Below, piece after piece: positions 48,412 through 58,564 of a stretch of 64,000 nucleotides of DNA (its first letter is position 1; each line of letters opens with the position of its first letter). The notes below the pieces were generated by a model. It searched no databases, had not been told where the DNA came from, and saw only the letters and a list, made by a program, of their open reading frames with translations. A program made the position numbers and the translations under genes. The stretch is from Diadema setosum (Eukaryota; Echinodermata; Echinoidea; Diadematoida; Diadematidae): NCBI GenBank assembly GCA_033980235.1, contig CM067075.1, forward strand, positions 33,924,385 through 33,988,384. The letters run 5' to 3'.

Positions 48412-48680
48412 TTTCAAATTCATGAAATTCTTCCGTCGAGATGCTTTCATTGCAAGTGATTGACAAATTGCCCTGCATCTACGTAAATAAGAACTGAATT
48501 GATCAGTGTTTTAGTTAGTAGCCATGATAAAAATTCATGGGCGTACATACTCGAGCGGGATTCGAACCCACGACCTCCTGATCACCGGACAGGCGTCATC
48601 TCCACTAGACCACCGACCTTTCGCCCGACAGCAAGTGTTGGTTCTAATGCTTACAGCATGCAGCGGGTACTGCGTAATTA
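48412..48680. mobile_element. Inverted-repeat element with tRNA-like core, copy B
   Basis: Left arm TTGCAAGTGATTGACAAATT, then a tRNA-like core on the minus strand (box B GGTTCGAATCC read from 48561-48571; A-box TGGTCTAGTGG). The right arm is cut off at about 48675, where copy C's flank begins. Confidence 0.85.
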
Positions 48681-49015
48681 TTCAAATTCATGAAATTCTT
48701 CCGTCGAGATGCTTTCATTGCAAGTGATTGACAAATTGCCCTGCATCGACGTAAATAAGCACTGAATTGATCAGTGTTTTAGTAGTAGCCATGATAAAAA
48801 CATCATGCTATAAGGATTAGAACCAACGCTTGCTGTCGGGCGAAAGCTCGGTGGTCTAGTGGAGATGACGCCTGTCCGGTGATCAGGAGGTCGTGGGTTC
48901 GAATCCCGCTCGAGTATGTATGCCCATGATTTTTTTAATCATGGCTAGTACTAAAACACTGATCAATTCAGTGCTTATTTACGTCGATGCAGGGCAATTT
49001 GTCAATCACTTGCAA
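48681..49015. mobile_element. Inverted-repeat element with tRNA-like core, copy C (core flipped)
   Basis: Arms of about 80 bp: TTGCAAGTGATTGACAAATT at 48719 and its complement ending at 49015. Between them the tRNA-like core lies on the plus strand, opposite to copies A and B, although the left flank (AAATTCATGAAATTCTTCCG) keeps its orientation. Confidence 0.86.
48847..48916 (+). other. tRNA-like core with intact A and B boxes (not a functional tRNA)
   Basis: A box TGGTCTAGTGG at 48852-48862 and B box GGTTCGAATCC at 48896-48906. The stretch GCCTGTC-CGG resembles the tRNA-Asp anticodon arm with GTC. The acceptor stem does not pair cleanly and the unit is repeated, so I read it as a SINE-type promoter, perhaps derived from tRNA-Asp. 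Confidence 0.6.
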
Positions 49016-49285
49016 TAAATAAACATTGTTCTTTTTTTCTCAAAACAAACAAACAAAAAATCTTATTTGCAACCTCAACGAGGGTAAGAATAGTTAATAG
49101 GTAAGATGAGATGACCAATTATAAAACTCACACTATAGATCAACCTGAAAGGGAGTACGACTTTGAAATAAAATATAAAAAAGACAGTAATAATAATACT
49201 ACTAACAATGTTCTTACATTGAATTTATGAGAAATACGAAAACAGGCACAAACATGACATTGAACGATCTTTGTGTACAACTTAC

Positions 49286-49330
49286 CCGGTGGTGGCGGGG
49301 GCGGGCTCCGCCGTCTCCGGCCACAACAAT
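49286..49330 (-). CDS. Exon 2: Cys-Cys, Arg4 and Pro6 linker
   Basis: A 45-nt microexon, phase 1-1, giving residues 24-38: DCCGRRRRSPPPPPP. It sits between the signal peptide and the first HYR. The RRRRS stretch looks like a proprotein-convertase site. Splice sites are good (TTGTACAG at the acceptor, GTAAGTTG at the donor). Confidence 0.78.
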
Positions 49331-49969
49331 CTGTACAAAAGACAGCATTCAAACAGTACCTGTATAATTATTAGCCCTACTTAAAAGTTTATTGATTTAA
49401 AAGTCTGTCGTAGCGTGGAATATCATCTTTAGAACGTATCAGGCATTAAAAGTCATTTGTGCCAGGGACCTTGGACATTCTGTTAAATACTATTCGGTTT
49501 TCTGTGTCAATCGCGACTCAAAGTACACATTATTATTTGTGTTATTATCATTATCATTATGATGATTATCATGATGATGGTGAGGATGTCGATTATTATT
49601 ATTATAATTATTATTTTGTTATCATTATTAATATCATTTTTATTATCACAATCTTCCTTATTATCACTATCTATTCAGCAAAATGAAAATGACAGTCAAC
49701 AGTTAAATAACGTAAATTTCACATTAAAATGGCACATTTCGCGAATGACGTAATAGAACAGGGAAGACAGACATTGATTTAGGGCCCACAAAAGTAATTA
49801 TTTTTTCTGATGCCATAAGGAAGTGAACCCCCACGTAATGCATTCCACTATAAATATATACAATGAGCGTTAAAAATCAAAACACTGTCATCAAAGCACA
49901 CTAAAAATACAATTATCAAACTAAAATAAACCAGATAAAAAAAAAACCCAGCAGGACTAAGTCTCATAC
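49331..49969. other. Intron between exons 1 and 2
   Basis: Contains ATT/ATC-rich simple sequence at 49528-49680. No element ends seen. Confidence 0.5.
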
Positions 49970-50039
49970 CTGATTGAGCTATAAGCAGAGTAAGAACGCA
50001 AGGCACGAGAAGAACACGACTCAACAGTGTCATCATCAT
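49970..50039 (-). CDS. Exon 1 (coding): start codon and signal peptide
   Basis: Encodes residues 1-23, Met-Met-Met-Thr followed by a Leu/Val-rich core ending ALA-like at IAQS, a typical secretory signal. Three consecutive ATGs lie at 50039-50031; I chose the first. An in-frame GTG at 50051 is not used as a start. The donor is GTATGAG and the exit phase is 1. CCACAG at 50054-50059 on the minus strand could be a 3' splice site for an upstream non-coding exon. Confidence 0.82.
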
Positions 50040-50149
50040 TTCGCTTAGCACGTCCTGTGGACCGATAAAATGGCAGAATTACTGTCACACATGGATATCA
50101 CTTATTAACGTATCACACAGAGAAACAAAAATAGGTTAAACTTTGCAAC

Positions 50150-50315
50150 TTTAGAGGTGCAGACCGATCTCAAACTGGATGCACCTTTTCGAGTGCAGCT
50201 TTGCACCTTTCAGATCAAAAAAGTGCAGAGTTACACCTTTGAAGGTGCCCTAGTTGTGATGCTGTAGTGAAAGGTGCACAGTTGCACCCGTAAAGGTGTT
50301 CCCAGTGTGACATTG
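50150..50315. promoter_or_regulatory. Cluster of TGCACC / GGTGCA motifs upstream of the ATG
   Basis: Starting about 110 bp upstream of the start codon, seven to eight copies of a TGCACCTTT-like word occur in both orientations (GAGGTGCAG, GATGCACCTTTT, TTTGCACCTTTC, GAAAGGTGCACAG, TTGCACCCGTAAAGGTGT). It could be a regulatory cluster or a small inverted-repeat element. No TATA box is evident. Confidence 0.35.
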
Positions 50316-53155
50316 GTAAGAAAGGTACTATGATGCTATTTTCTCATAGTGACCAACTTAGCACTAAAGTCAGATGTGCATGAAATCAAGGAACTTGCTG
50401 TCCCCTTACTTTTCAAACAGGGTGTGAGTCTTTTAACCTGCAAGTCAACTGTCTGAATGAAACTGAATACAATAATTCAACATACTGGTATAGCATTAAA
50501 ATGGTTACAAATGCTGCCTTTTGTAAAAATGTTTTATTGCCTTTCAGATTAGTTTCATCTTCCTGCAAATTTCATTAAGTGGTGATGTTATCACCTCGCA
50601 TCACCTCGTAAAACCTCTTATTAAAGTTACAGTTAACGTATTTTATCTGCTTGTTACAACTGAGGTATAACAAAGATTTTTGATAATACATGCTATTTTT
50701 GGTTTAGTTGTTTTTTGTTATATGTTCAGGGTACTTAGCGTGACAAAATCCCCAGGTCTTCCCGATCATTTTCAAACTTTTGTCATTTCAATTAAAAAAT
50801 GAACATTCAAATCGATACAGCGCACGCACGTGAAAATATTTGGGCATTCAAGTTAAGAATCCGAGCGATCAATGAATGGGAGCTCAGTTTCGTTTCCGTC
50901 GAATCAAATTTACGCATTGCCTTCAATTTTCAAATGCAAGCGATGCATTTTCATAATCGGGCATTTCAATATTATTATTTTTTATGACATTTCATCTTGT
51001 GCAAATCATTAATGCTACTTTGAAACAATTTATATTACACCGGACATGGAAATGAATAAATGAAATGAAAGGAAATAAAAATCCACGCCTAAGTGTTGAT
51101 GCCCTAATTTTGGGCGTTCATTTTCATTTTCAGGTAATCAATTTCTTACTTCGTGCAATCTTCTTAATGAAGAAGATATGATAATAATTTTTGAAGAGTA
51201 TGAAGAGGAAGTAATGGGGTGAGGATGGGGGGGGGAGAGAAGTATTCTTCAGTTTTCATTTCAAGAAATTTTAAATGATAAGGTCTAATCAGCCGTGTAT
51301 CCAAACAACACATGAATTTTTACATGTTATACTCCTTGATGACACCGCATGCACTAAAATGGACAACGCCCCGACATTAACCATACAATGCATCAATTTT
51401 AATGCAAACTGACAGACATGATCTCACATAGTCCCTTATAAGGAAACCAATTAGACATCAATTACATAACAAAAAAAAGATGTAAATATCATTCATATTT
51501 ACAGTGTGAATGTACAGTCGATTTTCCCCCTCGAATTAGGTGTCATTCAACCTCCACCATTATGGTTGTTTGTACATCAATCTAAATAAATGGAGCATGA
51601 TGCGCCTGTATACAGCGTTTTTGTTCGCTGCAATTTTATTATCGTGAGGTTGAAATTTCAGAATGCACAAGTGAACCATAGCACCGTATATAGCAAAATA
51701 AACGTCTTCATCAAGAAGCCCAATGTACTTAAAGCTAAGTAAATTGATTGCCCCTATATAGTGAATTTGAATGATCCGTGATGCGTGAAATCCAAACATG
51801 CTCAGCTAACATAGGTTTTCCCGCTCAAATTCGTCTGATTTGTATTCGAGTTAACAACGCGATCATTCAAGTTCGAATGGTTTTGAATGATATCTGAGAT
51901 CAACATTAAAAAAAAAGTAACTAGTCTATTCAACTTAATTTCATCAGCATGAGATTGCATTACTTTCTCAAATAAACAAGTAAAAAAGGACGTTCGAATC
52001 AAAAATGCACTTGTGACGTATTCAAATTCCCATCTGCATCGTCGGAAAGAAGGTGAGTTGGTGACATTACAAGTGAGAGATTTTGCACTGGCCTTTATAC
52101 AAATCTTTAACAGTTCTCCTTTTTTTTTTTTGACATGAAATCAAACAGGGAAAAGCATAACATGAAACGCATTTACTTTCTTTAATTCTTCGCAACTAAT
52201 TATAATTCCTGTATGCAGTACACTGTAATGTCATCAACTCTCCTCAGTTTGGTAGAAATTATCATCAATATTATGAAACGGTGGTTAGTTCTTATGATAC
52301 TTTAATGAAATTAAGAGCCGATTTATAAATGAAAATAACAATCAAATCATTGGAATTTTCTTTCTTTTTTTTTCTTTAGATAGGGACACTTTCTAACATT
52401 TGAAAATGATTCAAATCAATATAGAGGGAGTGATCAAAATTAGAAATAACAATATGCGTTTTACCTCAGCTTGAAGGCAAATATGGAAGGATGATTTCCA
52501 TTCAGACCGTTGCAATTTAGAGTGTTCCTTTCGCGACGACACATACACGGTAAGTGCTCGCTGATTGTGCTCGTGTGTGTGCGCTCTTGTGTAAAACAGG
52601 CAGAGAGAGTGAGAAAGAGGGGAAGGGAGGGGAAGGGACGGAGGGAGAGATGACGTTGGGAATGGGACTTTCCCGACTTATTCCAAGTTCGTATGCTTTA
52701 AATACAAATAATTATGTCATTTACCAATTACCCCACCGGAGAGGTGGGAATTTTCCAGTTTTACCTTTCTTGGCCTTTGCGATAATCTCCAATCAAATTT
52801 TACCAGTAAGTCAGGAAGCAAATAAGGGGAAAAAAATAACTTGCGTGGAGATACTTGTGATTAAAAATAGAAATCCACTCCAGAATACATAATGTGGAAT
52901 GATCCAAGGCAGCAACAATTAGTATAGGACATATAGGTGAAGTTTAAGAAAATCGGAAATTCGTTCAAAATTTACGATTAACTCATTTAAACAAGATGGT
53001 GTCACACCATCACTGATTGGGGAGACAACATCAGAGGTATCACTTCAGAAATTTACATGATTAAGATAATTCACCATACATTATTTACTTTCATGATATG
53101 ATAACAGACTACAAATTTGCCGGTCAGAAACCATGGGGAACATTGGATTGGCCTA
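50316..53155. other. Upstream region, mostly plain sequence
   Basis: AT-rich. A possible non-coding first exon ends at 52465 (GCTGAG-GTAAAACG on the minus strand), but its 5' end cannot be set. No conserved ORF. Confidence 0.35.
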
Positions 53156-53159
53156 AATC

Positions 53160-53250
53160 TGAACGCTTGTTTGTTTCAGATCCAAAATCAGTCAGTGGTG
53201 CGACAGAGAGTCCTATCGTGCGCGATGGCCTTTAACTGGCATTTGAAGGT
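53160..53250. repeat. Fragment of the short hairpin repeat also seen at 54531 and 55861
   Basis: CTTGTTTGTTTCAGATCCAA and the following AGTCAGT-GTGCGAC word match the right half of the repeats at 54590-54650 and 55915-55985. A shorter match is at 53855-53915. Confidence 0.6.
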
Positions 53251-53355
53251 CAAAGTACAGTAGAAAGACACTGATTTAATATTTGCAGTGGGTGTACACA
53301 CAGCGAGAAATGGTGGGATCGACCTATTTGATCTAATGTATGAAAAAATGAACAC

Positions 53356-53788
53356 ACATATCATAATCTACTTTTAAACAATCCTAAGCGTGTTTATTTA
53401 TTTATTTATTTATTTATTTCACATCTGTAAAAAAGGGTGGCCCAGGTCACCATTGGCTAGTTTTCATCTGGGCCTTTTAAAGCACAACACATAAAATATT
53501 GCAAAATTACAGTTACCAGCAAACAAAGAAAAAGAAAAAGAATGAATACATTGGAATACTCTCAGAAATCAAACAAAAAACACTGATACAACAATTTCAA
53601 ATACATGTAAATACTGCAACAGTTTCTAATTAAACAAAACATTGAAATTATAGGAAAAACGACGAACAATAACATCTATTGCACAAATTGAACAACTGAT
53701 AAAACTGTGTGGGTATAAGTCATTGAGTAAAAATATTTCTTGATATAAAAAACAGACATATCATAATCTACTTTTAAACAATCCTAAG
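53356..53788 (-). mobile_element. Retroposon insertion with perfect 33-bp target-site duplication
   Basis: The same 33 bp (starting ACATATCATAATCTAC and ending ACAATCCTAAG) stands at 53356-53388 and 53756-53788. The 367-bp insert between them ends, on its minus strand, in an (AAAT)n tail (53392-53420). It is thus a LINE or SINE 3' fragment inserted on the minus strand. Confidence 0.9.
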
Positions 53789-54194
53789 TTTCAATAGGGG
53801 AACAGCGTGTCTCTAATGGCAAATCATTCTAGTAAGAATATGAGGCTATTCTGATTTATTTCAGATGTGAAGTAAGTCAGTCATGCGACTGAAAGTCGTA
53901 CAGTGTGCGGTGTCTTTATGCGTCCTGGTTACATTCCACTAAATCCACACGACTTTTGCAGGTTCTGTAAACTACTTGAAGTAAAAACAGCGCTAAACAA
54001 CGGACAGGAACAATGAATGTGTGAAAAGGGGCCATGACTGTTTCTCATCAGTTCGGATGATTTAGATAGGTCATACTTAAGTTTGGTTTATTGCTTCTAA
54101 ACATCAATAGAATCATTTACACCTTTAGATAATCAGTTCAATGTAGCAGCATGACAATGGTGCTTCGCCAACTTTTCTGACGAACGTTTGCGAA

Positions 54195-54420
54195 AAATCA
54201 AGGTTCACTTCTGCCATTAGCGACAGTTAGCGACTTTTAGCGATGTTTAGCGACAATTAGCAACACTTCGGCGAATGTTTGCGAAAGTGTTTGCGAAACA
54301 CAGGTGGCGACTATTAGCGAATGTTAGCAAATGTTAGCGACAATTTTGCAAATGTTAGCGACAGTTTTGCAAACATTAGCAACTGTTTGCAAATCCTTTG
54401 CGACAATTTGCGAATGCTCT
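54195..54420. repeat. Degenerate minisatellite of TTAGCGA words
   Basis: About 15 irregular copies of a 12-18 bp unit such as AATGTTAGCGACA and TTTGCGAA. Confidence 0.75.
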
Positions 54421-54530
54421 TGAACCTAGAAAAGTACCAGGCGATTATGTGTAGTCAGACCCATAAAACGACAGACCTTACCAGACAGACCTTACCCACT
54501 TAACCGCACTCTTGACGACTTTTGGTCGTA

Positions 54531-55803
54531 CGACTGACTGAATTTGGATCCGAAATGAATCAAAAGAGCCTCAGAATACATACGTTTGTTTATTTCAGAT
54601 CCAAAGTCGGCCATTCGGGCGACTGACAGTTGTATTTGTGCGGTGGCCTTTAGTGATTAATATTTAGGAATCATTGACTTTTACCTTCATCTCTATATCC
54701 ATTAAGTGCCGGTAATACACGCCATACTCGGATAGCATTATGTATTACACTGTAATAGCAAAAACAAGACAAGACAAAACAAAAAACTTGAATCTTCATT
54801 TTTTTGGACAAGATCGTTGGAAAGTTGTGAGGTTATGACATCATCAACTCACTCATTCGTATGTCCATCAACTGAGCGAGAACTGTTCTGCAGAATGCAA
54901 TGATACTTCAAATTTTCATAATTTCCCCATTTCTTCGGCGATCTTGATTAGATTGTTACTGTTGTATTTAGTAAGATTTCATTCTTTTTCAATTAAACTA
55001 ACATAGCCGTATTACTGGCGTGGAATTCCCCATTAAACTATCCAAGGGTTCGATGTTGCGTAAGCAGGTCTTACCTATTTCTGGGCACCATATCAACAGT
55101 AGATGAGGGGGTTTTGCACTGATTATTTTCGCATAATGAACGTATTCTTATGTTGTCCTCGCTATATAGACCGCCTGCTTAGCATCTTCTAGCAACGTCA
55201 AAATATTTTGTAAAGTTTAATGGCAACTTGGGGATCTTTGTTGCCAAACAATGCGCACGCAAGCATAGAGGCTTTTGAAGGAGATCTTTGACATTGTAAT
55301 GTGCTTAGTAATCTGTCACAAAATAACTGTGAAACATTCAACTCTCCCCGAGGGTGAAATACACTATTGTCAACAACCATTGCAGTACGGGAATAGTGCC
55401 CTCAAAGTGAAACATATAAAATGATATGCTTTGCACTCCTTGATGACCCCCACCCCCGGGCAGGTGTGCATTATAAAAAGAAAATAACAAGCCTAAGAAA
55501 GGCGAAACGAAAAGTTGCATTTGTGTCAATAGAAACATCACAATAGGTGTCAGAATAGACTCTGCGACAATAGTCTTAACACTGACAGCGTGAAGGGCAA
55601 ATTCGGTTTAGACTGATAGGCCATGCAGGCAAGTTACCATGAATAAATATGAAAAGTTATATAAATTTCTAGGTGAGTACCTTCAATTTTGGGACGGACA
55701 AAGAAAGGGAAACCACCACCCTTTACCCATCGCTACCCCATTAGCTTTTATGCCGATCTTATTGCCAGATGAATAAGCTTGGTTGTCAGTGACGATCAAT
55801 GTT
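54531..55803. repeat. Tandem segmental duplication, unit 1
   Basis: Matches 55861-57034. Anchors: AAGGGTTCGATGTTGCGTAA at 55044 and 56281; ATAAATTTCTAGGTGA at 55661 and 56890. Starts with a hairpin repeat (CGACTGACTG...GATCCAAAGTCGG). No conserved ORF. Confidence 0.88.
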
Positions 55804-55860
55804 ATTACTTAACCAGTGCCAAGGAGTCCTTAAATGCACACTATACGACCTCCGGTCGCA

Positions 55861-57034
55861 CAACTGACTGACTTTGGATCCGAAATTAAATCACGCTAGC
55901 ATCAGAATAAATACGCTTGTTTGTTTCAGATCCAAAGTCGGTCAGTCGTGCGACTGAAAGTCGTACGATGTGCGGTGGCCTTTAGCAATTAACATTCAAT
56001 AATCATTGACTTTAACCTTCATTTTTATATTATTTTAAGTGTCGGTAATACACGCTTTGCTCGTAGATACAGTGTGTCATAGCATTATCTTTTGCAGTTC
56101 ATATCATCTGTACGAGTATACTGACCTGCAGAATCCAATGAAACTTCACATTTTCATAAATTCCCCATTTCTTTGGCGATCTGGATCAAATTTACACTGT
56201 TCTCTCGTTAAGATTTTACTCTTTTTTTTTTGTAAGTACACTAACTTATTACTGGTTTGGAATTCCCCTTTAAGCTATTCAAGGGTTCGATGTTGCGTAA
56301 GTAGACCTTACCTAATTCTGGGCATCATATCAACAGTAAATGAAACGTTTTGCACTGATTATTTTCACATAATGGACGTATTCTTATGTTTTCTTTGCTA
56401 TATAGACCACCTGCTATTTTGTAAAATTTAATGGCAACTTGGGGATCTATGTTGCCAAGCAATTCGCACGCAAGAAAAGAGGCATTGGAAACAGATCTTT
56501 AACATCATTGTAATGTGCTAAGTGATCTGTAACAAAATAACTGTGGAACATACAACTCTCCCTGAAGGTGAGATACCTTTCTGTCAAAAACCAAGCAGTA
56601 CGGGAATAGTGCCCTTAAAGTGAAACATAATTATGAAATGATATGCTTTACATTCATTGATGACCTCACCCGCAGGCAGGCTTGCACGTCATTGAAAAAG
56701 AAATAACAAGCCTAAGAAAGGCGAAACAAAAAAGCTGCATTTGTGTCAATAAAAGCATCACAATACGTGTCAGAATAGCTTCTGAGATAATAGTTTTAAC
56801 ACTGAACATGCTGAAAACGTGAAGGGCAAATTCGGTTTAGACTGATAGACCATGCAAGCAAGTTTACATAGATAAATCTAGAAAGTTATATAAATTTCTA
56901 GGTGAATACCTTCAATTTTGGAACGGACAATGAAAGGGAAACCCCCACCCTTACCCTCCGCTATCCCATCAGCTTTTATGCCAATCTTATTGACAGATAA
57001 ATAAGCTTGGTTGTCGGGGACAATCTTTGTTATC
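55861..57034. repeat. Tandem segmental duplication, unit 2
   Basis: Second copy, about 1.17 kb, diverged by substitutions and small indels from 54531-55803. Ends with AAGCTTGGTTGTCGGGGACA as unit 1 ends with AAGCTTGGTTGTCAGTGACG. Confidence 0.88.
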
Positions 57035-57601
57035 CAGGTTTTATATGCAATGAGTTTTTTTTCCTTTCCTGCTATTCTGATTTATACTGGTTCATCATTT
57101 TTTTTTTCAAAGCTGTTCATGTGATACCATTCTCTCATTTTAGATAAAGAAAAAAAAAAGCGTGTCTAGGTTTCAGTGACAGCTGGTTGTAGATCGAGAC
57201 AAATTAAAGAAACTCGCCCCTAAAACTTTATCCCACTGAATATCTTGCTTACAGCTGATTAGTATCTGGTGTAATGAATATGTGCTCTCTGAATGACAGA
57301 CATAATGAAAGAAAAAATAAAGAGGAGCATTGAAGCTTAGCACTTCCTTCCAATGCATGGTTTACTTGAAAAGACGCATAAGGTTAAATCAAACATGAAC
57401 AAAATATGGCAAATTTACACGAAAAATTAACGAGGGCTGCGTTTACTCGAGCTGCTATCACGGGTCGAGAGGGTGGACTTGTCACTGCGCAGCCCCATTG
57501 CGCAGTTCGACCCGAGGAACCGAGGTGTGCAGTTGGAATTAGTTGACATGGGCAGGACCGAGTTATACACGACTTTGTTTTTATCAACTCTACAGTAACG
57601 C

Positions 57602-57602
<1 letters not shown>

Positions 57603-57646
<44 letters not shown>
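57603..57646. repeat. Poly-T tract, 44 bp
   Basis: Uninterrupted T run; a (CAAAA)n stretch lies at 57863-57905. Confidence 0.95.
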
Positions 57647-57649
<3 letters not shown>

Positions 57650-58564
57650 CAAATGCGTTTGCTATCGCACTTTTTTTTCCCCGGCATTTGGTCAAAACAC
57701 GGCCTTTCAAACCCACCCGCAAAACAATACTTTTTATAAGCATTTTTTTTTTCAGCATAGATTTGCATTATTTTACTGCCCAAATCTTTTTGACTACTGT
57801 TTGAAAACCTTAAATCTACTCCAGGAGCTAGTTGACGAGCAAACTCATAAACTTAAAAAAACAACCAAAACAAAACAAAAACAAAAACAAAAACAAAAAC
57901 AAAACAAACAAACATGTGTATGCACAAGTTCCCATGTTTGCAATGAAGAGTGATACATTAAGGAACAACGATATTTCGGAGAACGAGGTCAAATCAAAGT
58001 TCTTCGGAAGAATTTTCTGTCCATAAAAAAATGACGAGTTAGTTAATAATTCAGCTACAGCAAACTCTTTCCCTATTAATTAAAAAGAAAAAAGTTCAAC
58101 CGAAAGCATTCAAGCATTATCACTAAAACTGATGTTTTAAGGGTAGGGTCTATAAAATTCCCTTTAACTACAAAAAAGCTAGTGCTACTTCAAATCTCAC
58201 TCCAATGCTACTTGAAAAAAAAAAATCGAAATCGAACACGAAATTAGTTTCTGTTAGCAAGTTGACCTCAAAAGTACAATAATGATGATTTGACAAATGT
58301 CTGATATTGTGCCATATCCACTCAATAGAGTTCTCAAGGCGCATAAACGAATTCAAAGCAAGATTAACCCGTTCAAGACTGGTCACGAGTATACTCGGAC
58401 AGGCATCTGTGGGCAATGTGTGTAAAGAGTCGTCGGAATATCAGCCCGTCCTCAACGGGTTAAGACAAAAACAGATTTTTACATGTTTCTTGAATGGTTC
58501 ACGGGAAACGGTTTGATGTCGCCAGGGCTGGCATAGGTACGGAAGCTTAAAAGTGCCAACCAGA

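Larger units (their letters stand above)
140..50039 (-). other. Gene model: polydom/SVEP1-like secreted mosaic protein, 47 coding exons, 3' incomplete
   Basis: Gene-level entry for the exons listed below. The translated exons join in phase from the ATG at 50039 to an exon that runs off toward the left edge, about 3,137 residues in all. Domain order: signal peptide; HYR and sushi/CCP modules alternating (residues about 39-1700); a polybasic region (1701-1892); three ephrin-receptor-like Cys repeats (1893-2054); 21 EGF modules (2055-2860); pentraxin/LamG-like domain (2861-3055); two EGFs (3056-3137). Most introns are phase 1, as in shuffled extracellular modules. SVEP1/polydom proteins are large extracellular adhesion/matrix proteins with this module set, so a secreted matrix or cell-surface role is inferred. 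Differences from vertebrate SVEP1: no VWA domain before the first HYR, and CCPs spread among HYRs. The stop codon, 3'UTR and any further CCP/EGF tail lie outside the window. Orthology to SVEP1 rather than a paralogous HYR/CCP/EGF family is likely but unproven. Confidence 0.88.

Noticed and set aside
48847..48916. Functional tRNA-Asp gene
   Set aside because: Promoter boxes are good but the acceptor stem does not pair, the anticodon loop is too long, and three repeat copies exist.
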